Assembly (NCBI GenBank): GCA_013002105.1
Contig: JABDKS010000263.1
Coordinates: 1-9,150, forward strand
From: Pirellulaceae bacterium
Lineage (GTDB): Bacteria; Planctomycetota; Planctomycetia; Pirellulales; Pirellulaceae
Length of the DNA stretch: 9,150 nt
Direction of reading: 5' to 3'
Program-made: the position numbers and the translations under genes
The notes under the pieces: generated by a model
What the model saw: only the letters and a program-made list of their open reading frames with translations
Databases searched by the model: none
Told to the model about the DNA's origin: nothing
Shown here: positions 1 to 7,101 of the stretch, in pieces
Numbering within the stretch: position 1 is the stretch's first letter
Layout of the letters: each line of letters starts with the position of its first letter

Positions 1-1109
1 CCCAAGTAATCTTGCTGGACCAAGCCAGCGACTCATTCAAGTTGACCGGACTGACGTCAAAACCTGTTGTTTCAGTCCTCCGCGACTTTTCGGCTCCCGT
101 GCGTTTAAGAATGGAGCGGAGTGACGAGGAATTGGCTTTCTTGATGGCACACGATTCAGATGCATTTAATCGCTGGGACGCGGGACAAACGCTCGCCACC
201 AAGCTGTTACTCGATTTGGCCGGTGACGTCGGCGACGGCAACCCACTGGTGATGTCCACATCCTTTAGCGACGCGTTCGGCCGGTTGTTGGCCGACGATT
301 CGCTGGACGGATCGTTCAAAGCGCTCGCATTGACGTTGCCTCAAGCATCCGTCCTGGGCCAAGAGATGGCGGTGATCGATCCCGATGCATTGCATGCCGC
401 CAGAGAGTTCTTTCGTGAAAACTTGGCGAAGACGCATTCGGATGCGCTGTACAAGTCCTATCAAGAACTAAGCAGCGACGGACCGTACAAAAATGACCAG
501 CGCAGCATCAACCGACGTCGGCTCAAGAACGTACTGCTGGGTTATCTTTCGGCCTTACAAACCGATCGATCCGATGCGATCGTTGCGGCTCAATTCGACA
601 CGGCCGACAACATGACCGACCAACAAGCCGCGTTATCGTTGCTGGCGAATTCACAATCACCCGATCGCCAACGCGCGTTGCAGTCGTTCTATGATCAGTA
701 TCACCACGATCCGTTGGTGTTGGACAAGTGGTTCTCTGTCCAAGCGATATCGCGACGTCCGGACGCCATTGAACAAGTCGTCCAATTGACCGAGCACCCT
801 GATTTTACGATCGACAACCCCAATCGCGTTCGTTCGCTGTTAGGAGCTTTTACTCAGAACCAACTGAGGTTCCATCAGGCCGACGGAGCGGGGTATCGAC
901 TGCTCGCCGATTTCGTTCTGCAAATCGAATCGGCCAACCCGCAACTCGCCGCGCGGTTGGTTGCCGCGTTGAATAGTTACCGACGATTCGATCCAGGACG
1001 ACAGGAGCAAATGGAAAGTCAACTCCAGCGAATCGCGGCACATGACGGTTTGTGCAAAGACGTCTACGAGATCGTACAGCGGGCGCTCAGTTTTCAAGCA
1101 ACTTCGTAA
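1..1109 (+). CDS. pepN: Aminopeptidase N, C-terminal fragment (5' end outside window)
   Basis: C-terminal part of an M1-family aminopeptidase N, a zinc enzyme that removes N-terminal residues from peptides in the cytoplasm. The reading frame is open to the left edge (first whole codon at base 3), so the TTG at base 12 is not a start. About 368 residues are visible, against roughly 870 for the Escherichia coli enzyme. The catalytic GxMEN and HExxH motifs lie outside. Recognition rests on stretches that match remembered PepN sequence: RDFSAPVRL, the FLMAHDSDAFNRWDAGQ segment, NRVRSLLGAFTQNQ, and the ending with ANPQLAARLVAALNSYRRFD and a final YEIVQRAL. These correspond to the end of the beta domain followed by the all-helical C-terminal domain (DUF3458_C) that closes over the active site. 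The frame ends with TAA and shows no disruption. It is convergent with the oxygenase gene downstream and appears unrelated to it. Confidence 0.93.
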   Translation, partial: QVILLDQASDSFKLTGLTSKPVVSVLRDFSAPVRLRMERSDEELAFLMAHDSDAFNRWDAGQTLATKLLLDLAGDVGDGNPLVMSTSFSDAFGRLLADDSLDGSFKALALTLPQASVLGQEMAVIDPDALHAAREFFRENLAKTHSDALYKSYQELSSDGPYKNDQRSINRRRLKNVLLGYLSALQTDRSDAIVAAQFDTADNMTDQQAALSLLANSQSPDRQRALQSFYDQYHHDPLVLDKWFSVQAISRRPDAIEQVVQLTEHPDFTIDNPNRVRSLLGAFTQNQLRFHQADGAGYRLLADFVLQIESANPQLAARLVAALNSYRRFDPGRQEQMESQLQRIAAHDGLCKDVYEIVQRALSFQATS

Positions 1110-1354
1110 GGTGCCACGCCAAATTGACGCTCGCAGTTGGAAATTCGATGACTTTGTTGGAGGGCCGGATTCCGCCAGCCGCATGTGCAAGCGCGGTCGG
1201 TGAGAACCGGACCGACCCATGATGCAGCAGCGGTGAAGCCGTTGAACCCTTCACGGCGAGATGTGGTGTCGGATCCTCAAAATCCGCTACGGCGTTGCCC
1301 GGACGGGCAGTGGCAGATGTGCTGCGTCCAGCGCCCCGCGAGAGACGCGATTCT
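1110..1354. other. Hairpin-rich convergent intergenic region
   Basis: This 245-base gap separates the stop codons of pepN (+) and the oxygenase gene (-). I see no convincing gene in it. It carries four short inverted repeats within about 115 bases. GGTCGGT (1195-1201) pairs with ACCGACC (1211-1217). GTGAAG (1233-1238) pairs with CTTCAC (1249-1254). CGGAT (1270-1274) pairs with ATCCG (1282-1286). TGCCC (1296-1300) pairs with GGGCA (1305-1309) around a GGAC tetraloop. None is followed by a T-run on either strand, so they are not canonical intrinsic terminators. They could still end or protect both converging transcripts, or form a structured RNA or a dispersed repeat. The stems are seen directly; the roles are guesses. 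Confidence 0.45.
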
Positions 1355-2224
1355 TTACTCAGTCGAGTCGTTTGCGAGACTCTTGGCGCTGCGATCATCT
1401 GAGTCCAAATTCGCAAACTCGACCGCCGTCCGCCGGGCGTCGTCCTTGCCAACTTTCGCGACCATTTCGTCATCCACTTTGTGGAGTTTGGTGTAGGAGG
1501 GATGATGAGATTCTTTGTAGGGGTTGTTACTCTTGGCGTTGTAACAGCAAATCAGCGCCCACCGTGCCTGATCGGATTGATTCGACGCGCTGCAGTGCAA
1601 CGTGTTGGGATGAAAAAACAATGCATCGCCCGGATCCAATTCACAATACACCAACGGCAGTTCCTTTTTGGCCGCCTGGACACGTTCTAGATCGGCGCCC
1701 GCCTGGTCTCCTGTCAACACGTGATTGATCCGTCCCATGTGGTGCGAGCCTTGCAGTACTTGCAGACAACCGTTTTGCTGGGTTGCCTTGTCGACGGCGA
1801 TCATGACGCTGCACAATCGTGGAAAAAGTAATCCGTTTTGGTACCAATACCCATAGTCTTGATGCCAAGCCCAAGCGCCCCCTACCCTGGCATCCTTCAA
1901 AATCATCTTGCTGTGATAATGGTAGGCTTCGTCATCAATCAACTGTTCGACGCGATCAACCAAGCGACGGCAACGTGCGAACATGCCGTAGATGCCGTCG
2001 CCGGGGTGATTCCAAAGCGACAGACGAACATGATTTCCCTGTCCATCATCGCGCGACGATGACGCACGGTCCATGGCATGATCATTCATCGCCGTCTCGC
2101 GAAGCAATTCGATTTCATCGACGCTGAAGAGCTTGTGTGCGAACAAATAGCCGCTGCGGTGGTAGTCGGCAACTTGCTGATCGGTGAATCGTTCCGAAGC
2201 AATTGATTCGCTGGAGCTTGTCAT
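1355..2224 (-). CDS. Phytanoyl-CoA dioxygenase (PhyH) family Fe(II)/2-oxoglutarate oxygenase
   Basis: Encodes a 289-residue probable non-haem iron hydroxylase, which would couple decarboxylation of 2-oxoglutarate to hydroxylation of a small molecule. The iron triad is visible: His121 and Asp123 in WHQDYGYW, and His210 in HPNTLHCSAS. Arg221, eleven residues later in ARWALICCYN, is the expected 2-oxoglutarate carboxylate ligand. Other family marks are the N-terminal YHRSGYLFAHKLFS segment, NGCLQVLQGSH (residues 151-161) and the turn ELDPGDALFFH (195-205). Length and motif order resemble the PhyH family that includes ectoine hydroxylase EctD, but I see no ectoine genes nearby, so the substrate is unknown. 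No signal peptide or membrane segment is visible, so it is probably cytoplasmic. The ATG at 2224-2222 lies just before the conserved N-terminal helix; only a weak GGA precedes it. The gene is divergent from the cytochrome operon across 121 bases and ends in TAA. Confidence 0.9.
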   Translation of the reverse strand: MTSSSESIASERFTDQQVADYHRSGYLFAHKLFSVDEIELLRETAMNDHAMDRASSSRDDGQGNHVRLSLWNHPGDGIYGMFARCRRLVDRVEQLIDDEAYHYHSKMILKDARVGGAWAWHQDYGYWYQNGLLFPRLCSVMIAVDKATQQNGCLQVLQGSHHMGRINHVLTGDQAGADLERVQAAKKELPLVYCELDPGDALFFHPNTLHCSASNQSDQARWALICCYNAKSNNPYKESHHPSYTKLHKVDDEMVAKVGKDDARRTAVEFANLDSDDRSAKSLANDSTE

Positions 2225-2278
2225 CGCGATTCCGGACTCATTGGGGGGTTGAGTGGCTTGGCGGGTGTGCCAGGTAAG

Positions 2279-2313
2279 ATTTTACGCGAAACGCTTCGTT
2301 GCAAACAGTAAAC
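2279..2313 (-). promoter_or_regulatory. Possible promoter of the oxygenase gene
   Basis: Read on the minus strand, TAAAAT (2284 down to 2279) matches five of six bases of the -10 consensus and would start transcription near 2272, giving a leader of about 48 bases. The segment 17 bases upstream, TGTTTG, is a poor -35 match, and a better-looking TTGCAA is only 14 bases away. The call rests mainly on the -10 box and its position in the divergent region. Confidence 0.25.
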
Positions 2314-2327
2314 CGCAATCTCCGTTC

Positions 2328-2342
2328 GCTGATATAATCAGC
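2328..2342 (+). promoter_or_regulatory. Extended -10 promoter inside a palindrome, just before the cytochrome gene
   Basis: The 15-base sequence GCTGATATAATCAGC is a perfect inverted repeat (GCTGAT, ATA spacer, ATCAGC). It contains TATAAT at 2333-2338, preceded by TG one base earlier (2330-2331), the extended -10 form TGnTATAAT. No good -35 box lies at the usual distance, which extended -10 promoters can do without. Only seven bases separate TATAAT from the ATG at 2346, so transcription should begin at or beside the start codon, giving a leaderless message; no Shine-Dalgarno sequence is present. The palindrome over the -10 box would suit a dimeric repressor. The sequence is seen; promoter and operator functions are inferred. 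Confidence 0.5.
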
Positions 2343-2345
2343 TGA

Positions 2346-5288
2346 ATGAAACCTACCCACCTGATCATTCTGATCGCATTGGCCAGCACCCATGTCGTCG
2401 CTGACGATACCCATGCCGTCGCTGACGATGTCGACTTTGCGCGCGACGTATTGCCCGTTTTGTCCAATAAGTGCTTTGTATGCCATGGACCGGACACTCA
2501 AGATGACATTGTTCGACTTGATTTGGCCGATGCCGCCACCGCTGATCTGGGCGGGTATCGTGCCGTCGACCAGCAGCATCCGGACCAAAGTCACGTGCTG
2601 CTGCGAATCCATTCCAGCGACGATCCAATGCCACCGGCGGACGCGGAAAAACAATTAACTGATGCGGAGCGGGACCTGATCAGCCGATGGATTCGCCAAG
2701 GCGGACAGTATGCCAAACACTGGGCGTTTGTTGCGCCGGTGAAGTCACCCGATCACGATGGCAGTTCGCCAGCACAGATCGATGCATTGGTGCAAGCGAA
2801 ACTGAAAACCAAGCAGATTGACTTCGCGGCGGAGGCTGACCGCACGACGTTGGCACGCCGCGCCGCCTTGGTGTTGACGGGACTTCCGCCAGAACCCGAC
2901 CAATTAAATCAGTTCCTGGCCGATCGATCCGATACAGCGTACTTGCGGTATGTCGATCAACTACTCGCCAGTCCTCGATTTGGCGAACACCAAGCACGTT
3001 ATTGGTTAGATGCTGTTCGATACGGTGACACGCATGGATTGCACCTGGACAATCGTCGCGGCATCTATCCCTACCGTGATTGGGTCGTCAACGCATTGAA
3101 CGACAATCTACCACTGAGCGATTTCATTACTTGGCAAATCGCCGGCGACCTACTACCCAACCCGACATTGGCACAGCGCACGGCGACCGGGTTCGTACGT
3201 TTGAACCCCAGCACCGGAGAAGGCGGCGCGATCACCGAAGAATTCCAAGCAAAAAACAACTTTGATCGTGTGGAGACATTCGGCACTGTCTTCCTTGGTA
3301 TGTCACTGACGTGCGCCCGGTGTCACACCCACAAATACGACCCAATCACACAAACGGAGTACTACCGACTGATGGCGTACTTCAACAATACCGCCGAACC
3401 TGCGCTCGATGGCAACTCGTACACTTACGGGCCGACCGCTCGCGTCCCGGCCAACCAAGCCGACTGGCGACGCTGGAATGACCTCGAAACCAAACGCGAG
3501 AAACTGCTTGCTGAGTTCGCGACGGAGTTGGCGTCTGCCGAGAAACTTGCCGAAATTCTGCAATATGCCTCGGCGCGGTCCAATTGGAAAACCACGAATT
3601 GGCGAATCTCCCAACCGCTGCCGGCCGACGCGGCGATGCCCAACGCTGACATACCAGACGTCGCCGATAACGAAGGCAAAAACGGCACGGCCACAAAGGA
3701 GAACGAGTCGGAACTCTGGAGCCAAGCCGGTGGATTACCTGGCGAGATATCTGGGCGTGCCGCCAAAGGAAAATTGCCCGGGGTCGGGCAAGCCGTCTGG
3801 GTTTTGTTCGATGTCGATGTACCCGAAGACCAAAACCTCTTGCTGACATTCTCGGGCGGGTCAGGATCGATGATTTTTGTCGACAATCCCGTGGAACCAC
3901 TGGTCACGAAAGAAAACAACGATCGCGCCGTGATCGTGACGCTGCCACTTCAGCAAGGCCGACACCAGATCCGGCAGAAAATGGTTGGGTACAGCGGCAT
4001 GTCTGCTTTGCAATCGGAGATTCAGCACCCATGGGACGCGCTTGCAAAAAGCAAACAGTGGGACAACGTCTCCAAGCGTGATCGACTGTTAATGCTTGCC
4101 GATCCCGATGGTCCTTTGGCGCAATATCCCCAGGCGAACATCGCTGGCAAGATCGCGGCGCAGATCCGCGAACTCGAGTCACGTTTTACGACGACCCTGG
4201 TGGCACAAGAACTGTCCAAGCCGCGTGAGACGCGTTTATTAACGCGAGGTGAATACCACCAGCCACAAGGTGACCCGCTGGACCCTGGTATCTTGCAAGT
4301 GGCTTTGCCGTTGCCTGCCGACGCACCCAAGAACCGGTTGGCGTTGGCCGACTGGTTGACCGACCGAGACCAACCGTTGGTCGCCCGCGTATTGGTCAAC
4401 CGAATCTGGCAACGCGTTTTCGGCCAAGCACTGGTTCGATCACCCGAGGATTTTGGATTGCAAGGTCAACAACCGACCCACCCCCAATTGTTGGATTGGC
4501 TTGCGGTCGAATTGCACGAGAGCAACTGGAATCTGAAACATCTGTTGCGTTTGATGGTAACGAGTCGAACATTTCGTCAAAGCTCTGCGTGGCGCGGCGA
4601 CATCGACGATCCCGAGAACCGACTGCTCGCGCGCGGACCAAGTCATCGCTTGGATGCCGAAGTTCTGCGTGACGTGGGACTTTGGGCCAGCGGGTTATTG
4701 GATCCACACATGGGCGGCGAAGGGGTCAAACCGTACCAGCCAAGCGGCATGTGGCTAGCCATGGCACACCCGGCCAGCAACACCAAGACCTACCAGCGAG
4801 ACCAAGGCGAGCGGCTCTACCGCCGCAGTTTGTATGTGTATTGGAAACGAACCAGTCCGCATCCGATGATGACGCTGTTCGACGCTCCCGATCGCGAGTC
4901 GAGTTGTGTGCGTCGATCGCGCACGAGTACGGCGCTGCAATCCTTGGCGATGCTGAACGAAACTCAGCGAATCGAAATCGCTCGCAAATTGGCATCGCGA
5001 TTGATCCGCCAGCACGGCACCGATTCGGAAAGGTTGACGCAACTTTTCAAGCTGCTGAGTTGTCGCGAACCCAACGATGCCGAAACGACGGCTTGTATGA
5101 ATCTGCTGGCCGAAATGAAAAAACGCTACGCGGCATCACCCCAGGACGCTGAGCAATTGCTGTCGATTGGCGAGGCCGCCAGCGACCACGAGCAAGACGG
5201 GGCAAGCCTGGATCCTGTCGAGCAGGCCGCATGGACCCAAGTGGCTGCGACGGTGCTGGCCAGTGACGTCGCTATATTGCTGTATTAA
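2346..5288 (+). CDS. Secreted PSCyt1-PSCyt2-PSD1 (DUF1549/DUF1553) cytochrome-like protein
   Basis: A 980-residue planctomycete-type protein. An N-terminal hydrophobic segment (about residues 5-19) indicates Sec export. PSCyt1 follows (about 30-120), with haem site CFVCH (43-47) and probable axial ligand Met95 in DDPMPP. PSCyt2/DUF1549 covers about 140-350, with WLDAVRYGDTHG, YPYRDWVVNALNDNLP and a second CxxCH, CARCH (323-327), followed by THKYDPITQ. A charged helical stretch (about 375-405) and a beta-rich insert (about 455-560, containing LTFSGGSGSMIFVDNP) come next. PSD1/DUF1553 fills about 625-975, with NRLALADWL, LVNRIWQRVFG, SPEDFGLQG, HRLDAEVLRD and a CVRRSRTSTALQSLAMLN segment. Electron transfer outside the cytoplasm is likely from the haem motifs, but no reaction is established for the family. 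The C terminus ends ASDVAILLY where many relatives, as I remember them, have a NLDE-type ending. It lies 31 bases before the DUF1501 gene, almost certainly in one operon. Confidence 0.93.
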   Translation: MKPTHLIILIALASTHVVADDTHAVADDVDFARDVLPVLSNKCFVCHGPDTQDDIVRLDLADAATADLGGYRAVDQQHPDQSHVLLRIHSSDDPMPPADAEKQLTDAERDLISRWIRQGGQYAKHWAFVAPVKSPDHDGSSPAQIDALVQAKLKTKQIDFAAEADRTTLARRAALVLTGLPPEPDQLNQFLADRSDTAYLRYVDQLLASPRFGEHQARYWLDAVRYGDTHGLHLDNRRGIYPYRDWVVNALNDNLPLSDFITWQIAGDLLPNPTLAQRTATGFVRLNPSTGEGGAITEEFQAKNNFDRVETFGTVFLGMSLTCARCHTHKYDPITQTEYYRLMAYFNNTAEPALDGNSYTYGPTARVPANQADWRRWNDLETKREKLLAEFATELASAEKLAEILQYASARSNWKTTNWRISQPLPADAAMPNADIPDVADNEGKNGTATKENESELWSQAGGLPGEISGRAAKGKLPGVGQAVWVLFDVDVPEDQNLLLTFSGGSGSMIFVDNPVEPLVTKENNDRAVIVTLPLQQGRHQIRQKMVGYSGMSALQSEIQHPWDALAKSKQWDNVSKRDRLLMLADPDGPLAQYPQANIAGKIAAQIRELESRFTTTLVAQELSKPRETRLLTRGEYHQPQGDPLDPGILQVALPLPADAPKNRLALADWLTDRDQPLVARVLVNRIWQRVFGQALVRSPEDFGLQGQQPTHPQLLDWLAVELHESNWNLKHLLRLMVTSRTFRQSSAWRGDIDDPENRLLARGPSHRLDAEVLRDVGLWASGLLDPHMGGEGVKPYQPSGMWLAMAHPASNTKTYQRDQGERLYRRSLYVYWKRTSPHPMMTLFDAPDRESSCVRRSRTSTALQSLAMLNETQRIEIARKLASRLIRQHGTDSERLTQLFKLLSCREPNDAETTACMNLLAEMKKRYAASPQDAEQLLSIGEAASDHEQDGASLDPVEQAAWTQVAATVLASDVAILLY
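2388..2429 (+). repeat. 21-base tandem duplication at the signal peptide cleavage region
   Basis: Bases 2388-2408 and 2409-2429 are direct copies differing at one position (T or C). They encode THVVADD followed by THAVADD, at residues 15-28 of the cytochrome protein. The duplication keeps the frame and gives two successive V-x-A sites suitable for signal peptidase I. Confidence 0.85.
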
Positions 5289-5319
5289 CAACCATCCGCT
5301 TTGACTGACGCAATTCGCC

Positions 5320-6813
5320 ATGAATCCGATTCGTGAACACGAACTGATGATGACCCGCCGACAACTGTTCGGGCGGTCGGCGTTAGGGTTGGGAACCGCT
5401 GCGATGGCAGGTCTGATCGGCGACGATCTACAAGCGGCGACGGATTCGGCTGGCTTGCACCACGCGGCCAAAGCCAAACATGTCATCTATCTGTTCATGA
5501 GCGGCGGCCCGAGTCACTTGGATCTCTGGGATTACAAACCCAAGATGCACGAGATGTTTAATCAACAGTTGCCCGACCATGTTCGTGACGGGCAACGTGT
5601 CACGGGGATGACCGCCAACCAAAAAAATGGCCTGCCGGTCTGCCCGAGCAAATACAAGTTCACCAAGCACGACAATAACGCCGACGGCGTATGGATTAGC
5701 GAACTACTGCCACACACCGCAACGGTCGCAGATGAATTGTGTGTTGTACACAGCACCTTCACCGAAGCGATCAATCATGATCCTGCGATCACTTACATTC
5801 AAACCGGCAGCCAAATACCTGGCCGCCCCAGTCTGGGCGCCTGGATCAGTTACGGTCTTGGCAGCATGAACGAGAACTTGCCGCATTACGTTGTGATGCA
5901 CGCACGCACCAAGTTTCCGGAGCAGAGTTTGTTCAATCGATTGTGGGGAACCGGGTTCATGCCGTCGGATCATCAAGGCATGTTGATGCGCAGCCAGGGT
6001 GATCCGGTACTGTACTTGAGCAATCCTGAGGGCGTGAGCGCTGCGGATCGACGCCTGCAACTGGATGCGCTCGCCGCGTTAAACCAAGAACAACATAGAA
6101 GATTTGGCGACCCGGAAATCTTGTCACGAATTCGGCAGCACGAGATGGCGTACCGGATGCAATCGTCGGTGCCGGAACTGACCGACTTGTCCCAGGAGTC
6201 CAAAGAAACAATGGACTTGTACGGCGAGGACGCCAAGACGCCCGGCACGTTCGCCGCTTGCTGTTTGAACGCTCGGCGTCTGGTCGAACGGGGTGTTCGC
6301 AACGTGCAAATATTTCACCGCGGTTGGGACGCGCATGGACGATTGCCTGCCGAGCACGAATCACAGTGCAAAGACATCGACCAGGGATCAGCGGCATTGA
6401 TCAAGGACTTGAAACGACGCGGATTGCTGGACCAAACCCTGGTGATATGGGGTGGTGAATTTGGACGAACCGCGTATTGCCAAGGAAACCTGACACGCGA
6501 AAACTATGGTCGCGACCACCACCCGCGATGCTTTACCACCTGGATGGACGGCGGTGGAATCCGCCCGGGGATCACCTACGGTCGGACCGACGATTTTGGC
6601 TACAACATCGCCGACGCCGATGGAAATCCCATGATGCCGCAACCGGACAATGAGAAATGGACGCCGGGTACGATGCACATACACGATTTGAACGCGACGA
6701 TCTTGCACTTGCTGGGCATCGATCACAAACGCTTGACGTATCGGTATCAAGGCCGTGATTTCCGCCTGACCGACGTCCATGGGCACGTGATTGGTGATCT
6801 TTTGGCCGGCTAA
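5320..6813 (+). CDS. Tat-exported DUF1501 family protein
   Basis: A 497-residue DUF1501 protein, the usual partner of PSCyt/PSD1 proteins in planctomycetes. The N terminus has a twin-arginine signal: [12 protein letters not shown] with Arg13-Arg14, then the hydrophobic run to AAMAGLIG (about 20-34). It is probably exported folded, with metal bound. DUF1501 is placed in the alkaline phosphatase/sulfatase superfamily. Conserved segments seen are [16 protein letters not shown] (59-74), [14 protein letters not shown] (151-164), GWDAHG (335-340), GGEFGRT (378-384) and GRDHHP (397-402), the last three being plausible metal-site segments. A hydrolytic function is possible but no substrate is established. 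The ATG at 5320 gives the family-like start [15 protein letters not shown]; ATGs at 5347 and 5350 would also keep the Tat motif. No Shine-Dalgarno sequence is evident for any of them. The gene is expected to be translated from the cytochrome message. Confidence 0.92.
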   Translation: MNPIREHELMMTRRQLFGRSALGLGTAAMAGLIGDDLQAATDSAGLHHAAKAKHVIYLFMSGGPSHLDLWDYKPKMHEMFNQQLPDHVRDGQRVTGMTANQKNGLPVCPSKYKFTKHDNNADGVWISELLPHTATVADELCVVHSTFTEAINHDPAITYIQTGSQIPGRPSLGAWISYGLGSMNENLPHYVVMHARTKFPEQSLFNRLWGTGFMPSDHQGMLMRSQGDPVLYLSNPEGVSAADRRLQLDALAALNQEQHRRFGDPEILSRIRQHEMAYRMQSSVPELTDLSQESKETMDLYGEDAKTPGTFAACCLNARRLVERGVRNVQIFHRGWDAHGRLPAEHESQCKDIDQGSAALIKDLKRRGLLDQTLVIWGGEFGRTAYCQGNLTRENYGRDHHPRCFTTWMDGGGIRPGITYGRTDDFGYNIADADGNPMMPQPDNEKWTPGTMHIHDLNATILHLLGIDHKRLTYRYQGRDFRLTDVHGHVIGDLLAG

Positions 6814-6850
6814 GAGCCCCCAACGCTAGCTCGCCGCGGAATCATCGATA

Positions 6851-6883
6851 TTTGGAGTTTTTCTGCAAAAAACAGAATCCAAA
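6851..6883 (+). terminator. Weak stem-loop after the DUF1501 gene, possible operon terminator
   Basis: TTTGGA (6851-6856) pairs with TCCAAA (6878-6883). Inside it, GTTTTT (6857-6862) pairs with AAAAAC (6868-6873), leaving AGAA bulged on the 3' side and CTGCA as the loop. It starts 38 bases after the DUF1501 stop codon. The stem is AT-rich and only ACTTTG follows rather than a clear T-run, so termination here is uncertain. Confidence 0.25.
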
Positions 6884-6952
6884 CTTTGCTGCGTCTCGTC
6901 GTACTGCTGGGACGCGACGGCGCCGATTGTATCTTCGGTTCATTTCGCCGCA

Positions 6953-6982
6953 TTGAACCCACGACTGAATCATTTTCATTAT
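6953..6982 (+). promoter_or_regulatory. Possible promoter of the VWA lipoprotein gene
   Basis: TTGAAC (6953-6958) and CATTAT (6977-6982) each match four of six consensus bases and are 18 bases apart. Transcription would start near 6989 and give a leader of about 113 bases containing the long stem-loop at 7000-7049. It is a modest match chosen partly for its position. Confidence 0.3.
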
Positions 6983-6999
6983 GGATGTGGATTTTATCG

Positions 7000-7049
7000 G
7001 AGGCCGGGACCCGTTCTGGCCACGTCGCGCCAGGACAGGTCCCGGCCTC
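7000..7049 (+). promoter_or_regulatory. Long near-perfect stem-loop in the leader of the VWA gene
   Basis: Bases 7000-7020 pair with 7029-7049. There are twelve perfect outer base pairs (GAGGCCGGGACC with GGTCCCGGCCTC), one C-A mismatch, then eight inner pairs including one T-G wobble, closing an eight-base loop CACGTCGC. Seven A residues (7050-7056) follow on the plus strand. There is no T-run after the stem on either strand, so it is not a standard terminator. It lies 52 bases before the VWA start codon and could stabilise the message, bind a protein, or block 5' degradation. The stem is certain from the sequence; its role is not. Confidence 0.7.
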
Positions 7050-7101
7050 AAAAAAATTCGAATGATCCACATCATCCAACAACGACACAGGTATTCCGAT
7101 C

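Noticed and set aside
12..14. TTG at base 12 as the start of the pepN-like gene
   Set aside because: The frame is open upstream to the window edge, and the protein aligns with the middle-to-end of PepN, so the gene begins outside the window.
1087..1473. A 128-codon minus-strand frame spanning the convergent gap
   Set aside because: It overlaps the ends of two well-supported genes, has no recognisable domain, and crosses several hairpins. A dispersed element is a better explanation, though conservation could reopen this.
3382..3900. A 172-codon minus-strand frame
   Set aside because: It is antisense to the cytochrome gene within the variable linker and insert region, and is rich in Arg and Pro as expected for a shadow frame.
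7000..7056. Rho-independent terminator
   Set aside because: The stem is strong, but the plus strand continues with A residues and the minus strand lacks a T-run after the stem.
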